The notes under the pieces are model-generated. The model was not told the DNA's origin. It was given only the letters and a program-made list of their open reading frames with translations, and searched no databases. 64,000 nucleotides of DNA, taken from positions 1-64,000 of the forward strand of contig NZ_LJCO01000103.1 in NCBI RefSeq assembly GCF_001399675.1. Direction: 5' to 3'. This stretch comes from Paenalicyclobacillus ferrooxydans (GTDB lineage Bacteria; Bacillota; Bacilli; Alicyclobacillales; Alicyclobacillaceae). Position numbers and translations under genes: made by a program. Positions 1 through 7,591 of this stretch are shown piece by piece (the first letter of the stretch is position 1; each line of letters opens with the position of its first letter).

Positions 1-52
1 CCAACCCCAGGGTCCAACCGACTTGTTTGCGGACATGCCCTTCAACGTGTAG
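1..52 (+). CDS. C-terminal tail of an upstream gene (partial)
   Basis: The frame starting at base 2 is open from the window edge to a TAG at 50-52 and encodes 16 residues ending in PTDLFADMPFNV. The tail has a protein-like composition and ends about 90 bases before the next RBS, so it may be the end of a real upstream gene on the same strand. The piece is too short to name a family, and chance openness over 50 bases cannot be excluded. Confidence 0.3.
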   Translation, partial: QPQGPTDLFADMPFNV

Positions 53-143
53 CATAGAGCGCGGGCGATAAAGAAGCTCCGCAGTCTGTCAGCTTTTCTT
101 GCAAGTACAGTTCAATGAACTTTGAGAAGGAGATAAAGTACAC

Positions 144-1181
144 ATGGTGTCACATACAGTCGGTCCTATGGAGGCAGGCAAGAAAGTTCATCGATTGGTT
201 CGTCAACTTCTGCCTGGGGTACCCCTATCTGGTATACATAAAATGCTTCGCGTAGGGAGAGTCAGGCTGAATGGGAAAAAGGCCAAGCCAGATACCCTGG
301 TTGCGGAGGGCGATGTTTTAGAACTCCGGATGGCTGAAGAGGATTTTGCTGTTGTCAGCAAGCCAACGCGCAAATATGGCGGCGTTCCTCGGGAAATTGA
401 CGTCATCTATGAGGATGAGACCGTCCTGGCAGTCAACAAACCAATGGGGCTGCTGACTCATGGAACCGCAGAAGAGCAGCGTGACACCCTTGCTAACCGT
501 GTCCTCGCGTATCTTTTCGATAAAGGGGAACTGGGCAATTCAGGATTCGCTCCTGCCCCTGCAAATCGATTGGATCGGAATACGAGCGGGATCATCCTGT
601 TCGGTAAGACGGGTGACATGGCAAGGGAGTTGGCCAACGGCTTTAAGGACCACACCATTCGTAAATGGTACTTGGCCGTCGTGAAAGGGCATGTGAAGAG
701 CGGTGGCAAGATTGATGTGGGGTTGTCGAGGGATCCCCAACAGAACTTGACGCGAGTCGATAAGGAATCCGGCAAGGCTTCTTTTACTGTGTACGATCCG
801 TTGGCATCTGCAAATGGCACCTCGATTGTCCGACTTGAACTGATCAGCGGGCGAACACACCAGATACGGGTTCATATGCAGCACATTGGACATCCGTTAG
901 TGAGTGATCGCAAATACCAAGGCGGAAAAGTCATTCGCCGGCCGGCTGGCAGTATGTCTGAAAATGCGGGTCGCGGGATGGGGAAACAACAGCCAAGTTC
1001 ACGTTACGGATCGAATTCAGACGCCGAGGAGCCTAAGTATTTGCTCCATGCAGCTTGGCTGAGGTTACCGATGGGAGATGTGCTACACGCTCCTCTGCCA
1101 GTGCCGTACCGACAGCAACTGTTGGCTCTCGGCTATCCAGAGGATGTCATATCCAAGCTGGAAAGTGAGGTTCCTGAATAA
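144..1181 (+). CDS. RluA-family 23S rRNA/tRNA pseudouridine synthase
   Basis: The predicted 345-residue enzyme converts specific uridines in RNA to pseudouridine. Residues about 15-65 form an S4-like RNA-binding domain. The catalytic motif NRLDRNTSG lies at 141-149, with the nucleophilic Asp at 144, and GRTHQIRVHMQ near 236-246 is a second family signature. Most relatives have His where this protein has Asn141. Residues about 262-297 are a Gly/Ser/Arg-rich insert just before the last conserved block. An SD site (AGAAGGAG, 125-132) lies 11 bases before the ATG. The gene stands alone, facing the thioesterase gene. Which RNA position it modifies cannot be told from sequence. Confidence 0.9.
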   Translation: MVSHTVGPMEAGKKVHRLVRQLLPGVPLSGIHKMLRVGRVRLNGKKAKPDTLVAEGDVLELRMAEEDFAVVSKPTRKYGGVPREIDVIYEDETVLAVNKPMGLLTHGTAEEQRDTLANRVLAYLFDKGELGNSGFAPAPANRLDRNTSGIILFGKTGDMARELANGFKDHTIRKWYLAVVKGHVKSGGKIDVGLSRDPQQNLTRVDKESGKASFTVYDPLASANGTSIVRLELISGRTHQIRVHMQHIGHPLVSDRKYQGGKVIRRPAGSMSENAGRGMGKQQPSSRYGSNSDAEEPKYLLHAAWLRLPMGDVLHAPLPVPYRQQLLALGYPEDVISKLESEVPE

Positions 1182-1264
1182 ATCTGATACATTTTGGACG
1201 CATGCACTGGTCTGACGGTTTGACAAATCTGTCCAGGGATTCTGCTGCGCCAAACCAGCTCGCA

Positions 1265-1296
1265 AAGCGAAACTGAAGAAAAGCGAAACTGAAGAA
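1265..1296. repeat. Exact tandem duplication, 2 x 16 bp
   Basis: The 16-base unit AAGCGAAACTGAAGAA occurs twice head to tail at 1265-1280 and 1281-1296. It lies in the short space between the convergent ends of the pseudouridine synthase and thioesterase genes. It has no T-tract or inverted repeat, so it is not a normal terminator. Confidence 0.85.
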
Positions 1297-1299
1297 AGG

Positions 1300-1695
1300 T
1301 TAGACCAAGCTGCGGATCTGGTCTGGCACGCGGATCTTTTCGTGACTGCTGGCACTCACGGTCACAATGACGACGGTCGCTTCCAACACCACGACATCGT
1401 GCTGATTGTTGATGGTCTGCTTCATCGTCATGCTTGTATTGCGCACTGAATCAAGCCAGGTGATAATCCGCAACCGATCGTTTTGAATGGCTTCTGCTTT
1501 ATAATCCGCACTGATGTGAGCTACTACGGTGACAATATCCATGTCTTTTAAAGTCTGATAATCAAGTCCTAATTGTTCATACCAATCTTCACGGCCCCAT
1601 TCGAGGTACTCGAGATATTTTGCATTATTGACGTGACCATTGACGTCGATCTCTGTGGAGCGTACGAGGATTTCAATCTGTGTTTTTGTTGTCAC
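1300..1695 (-). CDS. Acyl-CoA thioesterase, 4HBT (YbgC-like) hot-dog fold
   Basis: The predicted 131-residue protein belongs to the 4-hydroxybenzoyl-CoA thioesterase superfamily, which hydrolyses acyl-CoA thioesters in the cytoplasm. The motif EIDVNGHVNNAKYLEYLEW near residues 15-33 matches the family pattern D-x-x-x-H-x-N-N-x-x-Y, including the catalytic Asp. I chose the GTG at 1695 because an AAAGGAA-type SD precedes it and the family's usual N-terminus begins there. The reading frame is open for 38 more codons upstream, but that stretch has no family character. Its substrate is unknown. It is transcribed toward the pseudouridine synthase and has no operon partner. Confidence 0.8.
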   Translation of the reverse strand: MTTKTQIEILVRSTEIDVNGHVNNAKYLEYLEWGREDWYEQLGLDYQTLKDMDIVTVVAHISADYKAEAIQNDRLRIITWLDSVRNTSMTMKQTINNQHDVVVLEATVVIVTVSASSHEKIRVPDQIRSLV

Positions 1696-1956
1696 GGCGC
1701 TTCGTTCCTTTCCCCATACCGGATGCCTGGTTGATCCCGATTTGCTGGAAGCGAATTTCAGCGTATCACACTTCAACCGCATGTGCCTATCTTGTGGACA
1801 TAACAACATGTAATCGGATCCATTTTCAATGCCTCAGGTGACATGAGACGCGCTCAACCGTCATACCACTATTGATAAGGCGTTATCGTTCAGGGTTGCC
1901 GGCAACCCAAATTTGCGAAACGCTTTGGTGATGCCTTGCAGGAAAAACGTTACTGG

Positions 1957-2139
1957 ATGTTTTACCATTTGGCTGATGACGTTAAGGCTTACTGGGAGGG
2001 ACCATTTGCCACGTTTAAAGAGGCAAGGAGGGTAGCCGAAGAAGTCGACGGGGATTTGTTTCCGGTAGAGATCTGGATTCAGACCGGCTGTCAGTCGGTA
2101 TGGAAGTACAGTCGTCAATCTGCAGTGCGCATCATCTAA
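1957..2139 (+). CDS. Small hypothetical protein (about 60 aa)
   Basis: This short frame encodes a Trp/Tyr- and acid-rich polypeptide with segments such as FATFKEARRVAEEVDGDLFP. That reads like a small alpha/beta fold rather than noise. Two starts are possible: the ATG at 1957, or a TTG at 1936 that adds seven residues. Neither has a strong SD (AGGA near 1940 or GGTGAT near 1927). A perfect 16-bp hairpin follows the stop. I recognise no family. Expression is uncertain. Confidence 0.4.
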   Translation: MFYHLADDVKAYWEGPFATFKEARRVAEEVDGDLFPVEIWIQTGCQSVWKYSRQSAVRII

Positions 2140-2174
2140 CGTTTTGCATACGGGACCCGTCGTTGGGTCAAGCA

Positions 2175-2211
2175 AAGAACCGACTGTCGACTTGCTCGAC
2201 AGTCGGTTCTT
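2175..2211. terminator. Perfect 16-bp inverted repeat, probable terminator
   Basis: Sixteen bases (2175-2190) pair perfectly with 2196-2211 around a five-base loop. The flanking bases AAGAA and TTCTT give A/U-rich stem ends, but there is no long T-tract outside. It follows the small ORF and precedes the M23 gene. It could be a bidirectional terminator or an operator. Confidence 0.55.
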
Positions 2212-2227
2212 ACGTCCGCATAGGATA
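2199..2227 (+). promoter_or_regulatory. Candidate sigma-K-type sporulation promoter
   Basis: CATAGGATA at 2219-2227 is a perfect match to the CATAnnnTA -10 of mother-cell sigma factors. An AC pair at 2199-2200 stands 18 bases upstream, slightly longer than the usual 16-17 for sigma-K. It lies about 60 bases before the M23 peptidase start. In B. subtilis the lytH peptidase gene is sigma-K dependent, which fits. Short degenerate motifs arise by chance. Confidence 0.35.
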
Positions 2228-2286
2228 CGCGAATCAGGGGGACTTTTAACAGGGAGTGTCGATGTTCTCCTGAGAGGTGTACGCAT

Positions 2287-3333
2287 ATGACAACCAACAG
2301 AAAGCAGAACATCCCAGCACGTATGCTTGGAGCCGCTTTAGTTCTGTCTCTTATGCCCACGAGTTCCGTGCCGTTTGCGGGAAGGGGTCACTTGCTTCAA
2401 CATGCTTCGGCGGCTGCCGTCTCTCAACAACAGTCACTGCGTCCGATATACGAGCGTGCCGCTGAGGATCATGACCTGTCCTGGGCATTGCTGGCTGCAA
2501 TCGACCGATACGCAGAACTGACGGAATCGAAGTCGAATCAAAAGACCCACCCTTGGTATGGCTTTTCCTTCGAACCGGCGGCTTGGGCTGGTTTGGATAA
2601 TCCCGATCCCGATGACGTGAATCCGCTGACGATTCGCCTATTTCACGGTCTCGGAACGGACGCCAATGGTGATGGGCTTGCAGTTCAATGGGATCCCGCT
2701 GATCGCATTCCCGTACTTGCGGAGTGGATTGACAAACTTTCCGGTGAAGATGACGCAGAAACGGCAATCTGGGACCTGTTTCAAGACCCAATTGCGATGG
2801 ACCGTGTATTCTCGTTTGAAAAGATATTTGCAAAATACGGATTAAATCCCAATGAGCACTGTTTCCCAGTTGCCAAACGATACAACTATAGTGTCAAGCA
2901 CTCTTTTGGTGCTGGACGGTCATACGGTGGACGACGGACCCACGAAGGTGTAGACATCTTTGCTAACTATGGTACGCCTGTGTTAGCTTGCAGTTATGGC
3001 TATGTAGAGCTCATCGGCTGGAATCGATTCGGAGGCTGGAGAATTGGCATCCGAGATGCAAACAACGTGTATTACTACTACGCTCATCTGTCCAGTTTTG
3101 CGAAAGGAATGCGCCAAGGTCAACTCGTGGAACCGGGAGAGGTTATCGGTTATGTGGGGAGCAGCGGATATGGACCACCTGGGACAAGCGGTAAGTTCCC
3201 ACCGCACCTGCATTTCGGAATATATCGAGACACCGGAGCTCACGAATGGGCGTACAGTCCGTCAAGCCAACTCGCCCAATGGGAGAGACTCCCTCAGAAG
3301 ATAAAGTACCCGAAACGCCAGGCGGAGTCGTAG
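2287..3333 (+). CDS. Secreted M23 (LytM-type) peptidoglycan endopeptidase, LytH-like
   Basis: The 348-residue protein has an N-terminal export signal (hydrophobic about 11-30, cleavage probably after the ASAAA near 40-44). A helical region at 50-80 contains LLAAIDRYAEL, like the N-terminal domain found in Bacillus LytH/YunA-type proteins. The M23 metallopeptidase domain spans about 200-325. Zinc ligands are visible: His219 and Asp223 (HEGVD) and His309 in HLHFG, with His267 and His307 as further catalytic histidines. It should cut peptide stems in cell wall or spore cortex outside the membrane. A mother-cell-type -10 upstream supports a sporulation role, but this is inference. It is monocistronic by spacing. 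Confidence 0.85.
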   Translation: MTTNRKQNIPARMLGAALVLSLMPTSSVPFAGRGHLLQHASAAAVSQQQSLRPIYERAAEDHDLSWALLAAIDRYAELTESKSNQKTHPWYGFSFEPAAWAGLDNPDPDDVNPLTIRLFHGLGTDANGDGLAVQWDPADRIPVLAEWIDKLSGEDDAETAIWDLFQDPIAMDRVFSFEKIFAKYGLNPNEHCFPVAKRYNYSVKHSFGAGRSYGGRRTHEGVDIFANYGTPVLACSYGYVELIGWNRFGGWRIGIRDANNVYYYYAHLSSFAKGMRQGQLVEPGEVIGYVGSSGYGPPGTSGKFPPHLHFGIYRDTGAHEWAYSPSSQLAQWERLPQKIKYPKRQAES

Positions 3334-3374
3334 GCTTTCTGTGGCAGAAGATCCGTATGCCAAGCCGGATTGGA

Positions 3375-3401
3375 GGGAGATCTCGCCCTAGGAGATCTCC
3401 C
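3375..3401. terminator. 9-bp GC-rich hairpin after the M23 gene
   Basis: GGGAGATCT at 3375-3383 pairs with AGATCTCCC at 3393-3401 around nine bases. There is no T-tract, so termination efficiency is doubtful. It separates the M23 gene from the next promoter. Confidence 0.45.
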
Positions 3402-3443
3402 GGGGAGATCCGTGATTGGATGCGCTTTTTCGCGCAGAATGCT

Positions 3444-3453
3444 GTGGTATAAT
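3444..3453 (+). promoter_or_regulatory. Extended -10 sigma-A promoter for the envelope operon
   Basis: TGTGGTATAAT includes a consensus TATAAT (3448-3453) preceded by TG at the extended -10 position. The -35 region (3425-3430, CTTTTT) is poor. Transcription would begin near 3460, about 90 bases before the GTG start of the ligase-like gene. Confidence 0.55.
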
Positions 3454-3547
3454 GGGAAACGCTTGGGTTTTGGCCAGGATCCCATGCCGCACGAGGCTTG
3501 GTCTTCGACACCGTGCGATTTTGTGTCTCTTTGAGGTGAGTTGGACT

Positions 3548-4846
3548 GTGATTGGACAAGCTGTTTCAGGGTGGGTAAGGACAAATTCAAACAGTCATCC
3601 TAGCCTTGAAGATTCTCGACTGAGCCGTTGGTCGTTATATGCGCTGACTGCCTTTCCGCTTGTAGACTTCGCTTTACGTATGCAACACATACACCCACTC
3701 GGGGTCATCTGGGACAAAGTCGTGATGCTTGTCCTCGTGGTCCTTGCAGTCATGCGTTGGGCGGATGGGTACCGTCAACAACCGTTTCACTGGCAACGTT
3801 ACGCAGGTTGGTTTATTGTTTACGCCTTGGCTCTGATGTTTTCCGGACTGAGTCACCCCCTCACATCGCTGCAGGGATTTCGAATTGACGTGTATTACAT
3901 ACTGTATGCTTTTTTGATCCCGTTTGTAGTAGGACCAAAAGACGTACCAAAACTGTTGCATGCCGTCGCACTGGTGATGATTTTGGTTGCTGTGCACGGT
4001 GTGTTTCAGTATGTCATTAAGGTCCCAAACCCTCACAGTTGGCAAGATCTAGGCGAGTCTCTTCGAACCCGCGTGTTCAGTGTGATGCAAAGTCCAAACG
4101 AACTTGGGTCTTATATGGCTCTTGCGACACCGTTTTTGTTCGGCCTGTTTTTATATGAAACGGATCGTTGGCGTAAGGCCATCTACCTGTTTGGCATTGT
4201 TTTTGCCGTAATGACGTTGTTCCTCACCTTTACACGTGGGGCGTGGTTTGCGCTCGCCATCGCTGTTTTAATCATGGCCACTCTATTCGAACGGCGTCTG
4301 CTCATTGTTCTTGTGGTGCTTGGTATCGCTGCATTCTTTTTGCCGGCCATTCATCATCGCATTGCAGACCTCTTTTCACCGGTTTATTGGATCAAATCCT
4401 CACAGTCTGGGCGGGTTTACCGCTGGATTATGGCCTACGACAAGATGAGTAACAATCCATTGTTCGGAGTTGGCCTTGGGAAGTTCGGCGGTGCGGTGGC
4501 TTCCCAGTACAGTGGAGGTCTGTATTCTGACAACTATTATGCGAAAACGCTCGGAGAAACAGGATTGATTGGGCTTACGCTGTTTCTCATTATGCACTTG
4601 GCACTATTCGCTGAGATTTTCCGCAAGACCGTTCGAAAAGCAAAGGGGCGAGTGAGATTTTTGGTGATTGGTGCAGCTACGGGGTTGCTTGCTGTTCTAA
4701 TACATAACGCCATGGAAAACGTCTTTGAATTTGCCCCCATGGCAATAACCTACTTCTTAATAGCCACACTGCTATTGGTTTGGGGTCGAGGTTTGCCAGA
4801 GTCCTTCAGTGGGGCAGAAGCAGAGTCAGGGGGTGCTGTTTCATGA
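3548..4846 (+). CDS. O-antigen ligase/Wzy-like polysaccharide polymerase
   Basis: This is a 432-residue polytopic membrane protein with roughly ten or more hydrophobic spans. It carries the Wzy_C/O-antigen-ligase signature region: FTRGAWFALA, then SGRVYRWIMAYDKM, NPLFGVGLGKFG and GETGLIGL. Such enzymes transfer or polymerise lipid-linked glycans on the outer face of the membrane. The start is set at GTG 3548 because TTTGAGGTGAG lies just upstream. The open frame continues 44 codons further, but that stretch overlaps the promoter. Its stop overlaps the next ATG by four bases, so it is translationally coupled. In a Gram-positive host the product is probably a secondary wall polymer or exopolysaccharide; the substrate is unknown. 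Confidence 0.85.
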   Translation: MIGQAVSGWVRTNSNSHPSLEDSRLSRWSLYALTAFPLVDFALRMQHIHPLGVIWDKVVMLVLVVLAVMRWADGYRQQPFHWQRYAGWFIVYALALMFSGLSHPLTSLQGFRIDVYYILYAFLIPFVVGPKDVPKLLHAVALVMILVAVHGVFQYVIKVPNPHSWQDLGESLRTRVFSVMQSPNELGSYMALATPFLFGLFLYETDRWRKAIYLFGIVFAVMTLFLTFTRGAWFALAIAVLIMATLFERRLLIVLVVLGIAAFFLPAIHHRIADLFSPVYWIKSSQSGRVYRWIMAYDKMSNNPLFGVGLGKFGGAVASQYSGGLYSDNYYAKTLGETGLIGLTLFLIMHLALFAEIFRKTVRKAKGRVRFLVIGAATGLLAVLIHNAMENVFEFAPMAITYFLIATLLLVWGRGLPESFSGAEAESGGAVS

Positions 4847-6480
4847 GATGGAAACGTGGGTTGACGTGGCTTGGCTATCTGCTGTGGGCTCTATTTGTAA
4901 ATGCATGTGATGTTTGGATTGTGCGCCCGTTGCTGCTCGATTACGCAGCCATTGGTATGGTTGGTTTGGTTGTACTTGTGTTGTTATGGCTGTTCAGTAT
5001 CCCAAAGGCTTATCGCCGGCGGTGGCTTGGTTTTACGCTGTTCAGTCTGCTCCTTGGAAATGGAGTCAGTAACATCCTGTACAATCCATCGCTAGGATCG
5101 ATTGTGCTTCTTGTGGTTATGGTTATTGGACTAACGTTCATCGCTTGGCTGATGGCACGCGTTCGGATTACCCGACTCCTGACAGGTGCGCTTGCGCTTA
5201 TCATTGCAAACCTGTGGTTACCAATGACTCTATGGCCCTTCCTGACGCATTTTGAGGTCGCCTACCACGCCAATCTGAACTTGGTGCCTGGAGATTTCCC
5301 AACTGTCCCGCTCGAAGTCGTCAACACGCCATCAGGGCAGGAAGTAGTCTCGCTCACCAACGTTCAGGAGTCGTCGAAGAACCTGAACAAAGCAGCGTTG
5401 GCTGCAGACAACTCGCCAAATGCGCTTGAAAATCTATTACGGAACTACAATCATCGTTACGCGCTCGTCAGTCTGACACAAGCCGGCAAAGGGTTTCACT
5501 TGAAGGATGTAACACCTCAAAGTGCCCGCTCGGTCGATCCGCTGTCCTTGGTAACCACGTTTTTCCCAACAATCCGGGCGTACTGGGCGGTTGAAGGCAA
5601 CAAGGTGATTCAGTACATGGCGCCGGCAGCGTCTCCCCGTGTGATGTCAGAAGCGGGTGTCACCCCTGGGAATTTGGTCTCCAACCTGATTACGATGGGT
5701 CAACAGACAGCAGCTGCAGAAACATCCAACTGGCAACAGATGCTGCAACCCTACGGTGGTATGGCCGAGCAACAGGGATTAACCGTTCAAAATGGCTACC
5801 TGAGAGGAACATGGAACGGTCAGAATGTCGATATCGCTGTGACAGGAAACCGGGTCGTCGGGGTGGGCTCATTCACCGGATCCGGTCAGCATGAGGTTCT
5901 GATTGAAGGTCCGAATTTCCTTTCGGTCGTATCGCTTGATACGGACAAGGTCGTCTCGACATATCAAGGTAATGTGTGGCATCCGCTGTCCAATGATGTT
6001 GTCACGGGGCCGCTTACTGCGTCCAAGCGCGATGTGATCTTCGTTAACAGCTCCCCGGCGGAGATTCTTGAGCCTGCCGCAACTGGGAATTGGAAGGTTC
6101 TTTATACGGCCCCCAATCCATCTTTGCGATTTGAAGCATCTGTGAGGGATACCGCGTCAGGGAGTCCGGAAATTATTACGGATGACCCGAGCTTGATTCG
6201 GAATTCTCCAACGCGCTACTTTACCAGTTACACCTATCGGGATGGACAGTTGGTTCGAAACTGGCGTGTCTACGAAACGAACGTGGTAAACGTAAACCCG
6301 GTACAGTTTGAGAAGAATGGAACCCAGTACATTGTTGCCGCCATTTATGGCACTGGCCACGTGCTTGTGCTGAAACGTCAATTCCTGCCGATATTGCCTG
6401 CAACTTCAGCGATTCTCGGCATCATCATCGTCCTCGGCTATGTACGGCGCTTCACATGGAAAGGAGAGGAGGCTCGATGA
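4843..6480 (+). CDS. Six-span membrane protein with large extracellular domain, function unknown
   Basis: The 545-residue protein has five hydrophobic spans in its first 135 residues. A soluble region of about 380 residues follows, rich in beta-type segments and short repeats of the kind seen in propeller or VCBS-like folds. A last span at about 515-535 ends in a basic tail (RRFTWKGEEAR). The topology puts the soluble region outside. The start overlaps the upstream stop (ATGA), and its own stop overlaps the following ATG. I recognise no catalytic motif. Coupling to a glycan polymerase and a lipoprotein suggests a role in assembling or sensing an envelope polymer; this is inference. Confidence 0.8.
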   Translation: MRWKRGLTWLGYLLWALFVNACDVWIVRPLLLDYAAIGMVGLVVLVLLWLFSIPKAYRRRWLGFTLFSLLLGNGVSNILYNPSLGSIVLLVVMVIGLTFIAWLMARVRITRLLTGALALIIANLWLPMTLWPFLTHFEVAYHANLNLVPGDFPTVPLEVVNTPSGQEVVSLTNVQESSKNLNKAALAADNSPNALENLLRNYNHRYALVSLTQAGKGFHLKDVTPQSARSVDPLSLVTTFFPTIRAYWAVEGNKVIQYMAPAASPRVMSEAGVTPGNLVSNLITMGQQTAAAETSNWQQMLQPYGGMAEQQGLTVQNGYLRGTWNGQNVDIAVTGNRVVGVGSFTGSGQHEVLIEGPNFLSVVSLDTDKVVSTYQGNVWHPLSNDVVTGPLTASKRDVIFVNSSPAEILEPAATGNWKVLYTAPNPSLRFEASVRDTASGSPEIITDDPSLIRNSPTRYFTSYTYRDGQLVRNWRVYETNVVNVNPVQFEKNGTQYIVAAIYGTGHVLVLKRQFLPILPATSAILGIIIVLGYVRRFTWKGEEAR

Positions 6481-7271
6481 TGGGAAGGCAAATGCGTTTT
6501 GTCGTGCCGGTTTTCACCGTGTCCGCAGCATTACTGCTGACAGCTTGCGGGCCTGCAGTCCAACCGATGAACACGGCAGGTGCAACCGGTCCTGTGTTTG
6601 TCAACCCGCAAAAAACGGGTACACTCGTGTCTCCCGCGGGATGGTTGACGCTTCAAGCGAGTGCACAAGCTGGAGCACAAGCTCAGTACTACAAGGAACA
6701 AATGTCGTCCACAATGGTTCAAGGCTCTCTCCATAGCGGCTTTTCCCTCTATGGAAGCCTGAATCCCCCTGACAGGGTGTCGCTTGCCCTGCAAGAGGGC
6801 AATACCAGCACATATTATTATCAACAGGGCCAGGTTGCGTATTACGAGGACAACGGTCGCTGGACTTCCACGACGCCGATTGCCAACGTGAACGTGTTCC
6901 CGTCGTATGAAAAGATCATCAGTCAGGCAAGTGCAGAGAACATCCCTCTATACCAGCAAAAACGAACGTACGTGTTTGATGAGTACTGCAATGTCTACAC
7001 ATCTGTGCTTCCGGCCGCGATGTTCACGTCTCTTCCGGCCTTCGGCGGTGCAGGGTCTAGCCGGCCCACAGGACAAGTCGCGGTGACATGGTATGTCGGC
7101 CAAACGGATCACATCCTGCGGCGCGTCGATACACAGTCTGTTGGTGGTGTTCCAGATATTGGTTCCATGCAGGTCAGTACATCCACACTGGTGTATGACA
7201 TCAATTCACCAATAGCGAAGGTTTCCATTCCAACTGCTTTGGTCAAACAGTTAGAGAACTCTACAAAATGA
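6477..7271 (+). CDS. Surface lipoprotein of the envelope operon
   Basis: The 264-residue product begins with a basic, hydrophobic signal ending in the lipobox LTAC, so Cys about 24 should be lipidated and the protein anchored on the outer leaflet. The rest is polar and Tyr/Thr-rich. The segment VTWYVGQTDHILRRVDTQS recalls LolA/LppX-like lipoprotein carriers of Gram-positives, but the resemblance is weak. A strong SD (GGAGAGGAGG) precedes overlapping ATGATG starts; the stop of the preceding gene lies inside them. Third gene of the operon. A lipid- or glycan-binding role is possible but unproven. Confidence 0.8.
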   Translation: MMGRQMRFVVPVFTVSAALLLTACGPAVQPMNTAGATGPVFVNPQKTGTLVSPAGWLTLQASAQAGAQAQYYKEQMSSTMVQGSLHSGFSLYGSLNPPDRVSLALQEGNTSTYYYQQGQVAYYEDNGRWTSTTPIANVNVFPSYEKIISQASAENIPLYQQKRTYVFDEYCNVYTSVLPAAMFTSLPAFGGAGSSRPTGQVAVTWYVGQTDHILRRVDTQSVGGVPDIGSMQVSTSTLVYDINSPIAKVSIPTALVKQLENSTK

Positions 7272-7322
7272 CGTATTTGCAGACAGGCAGAGATTGTCTG
7301 GGAAAATAGACCAAGTGTCTGT

Positions 7323-7351
7323 TTGCACCGGGGCTGCGGTTGGAATATAAT
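7323..7351 (+). promoter_or_regulatory. Sigma-A promoter of the c-di-AMP riboswitch unit
   Basis: TTGCAC (7323-7328), a 17-base spacer and TATAAT (7346-7351) form a near-consensus promoter. The predicted start near 7358 is just upstream of the aptamer. Confidence 0.85.
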
Positions 7352-7364
7352 CAGATTACGTAAA

Positions 7365-7530
7365 CTATCGCTGAGTTCCAATGGAAGCGGAGGACCCAAG
7401 TAATTGGGGTGAATCGCCGTTAGAGGCGTAGGGGTGCCTACATCCGAACCCGTCAGCTAACTCCGTAAGCGCGTAGGTATGTGCGGAAAGGTACAACCGA
7501 ATTGAACTGTTTGGTGCCCTTTCTGCCAAC
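7365..7530 (+). promoter_or_regulatory. ydaO-yuaA (cyclic di-AMP) riboswitch
   Basis: The conserved blocks of the ydaO class appear in order: CGCTGAG (7369), GGAGGACCCA (7389-7398), GGGGTGAATC (7406-7415), CCGAACCCGTCAGCTAAC (7444-7461) and CCGTAAGCG (7463-7471). CGC 7369-7371 pairs with GCG 7469-7471 to close P1. A further stem pairs 7483-7491 (GCGGAAAGG) with 7518-7526 (CCTTTCTGC). This class binds c-di-AMP and usually lowers expression of potassium-uptake or wall-turnover genes. Here the first downstream gene is a 52-codon ORF. No classical terminator lies between aptamer and start codon. Confidence 0.9.
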
Positions 7531-7556
7531 GTCACGAAAGTGAGCATCTGTTGGAA

Positions 7557-7582
7557 CCCGGCGAAATACTCTACGTCGGGGG
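7557..7582 (+). promoter_or_regulatory. Hairpin occluding the microprotein Shine-Dalgarno
   Basis: CCCGGCG (7557-7563) pairs with CGTCGGG (7574-7580) around a ten-base loop, giving seven pairs including one G-U. The 3' arm runs into the SD run GGGGG (7578-7582), which sits nine bases before the ATG at 7592. This is the geometry of a translational expression platform. Direct ligand control is inferred. Confidence 0.55.
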
Positions 7583-7591
7583 TGTCGGTCA

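Noticed and set aside
1861-2286. Minus-strand open frame opposite the small ORF
   Set aside because: Basic, low-complexity translation without SD or family similarity; it crosses the palindrome.
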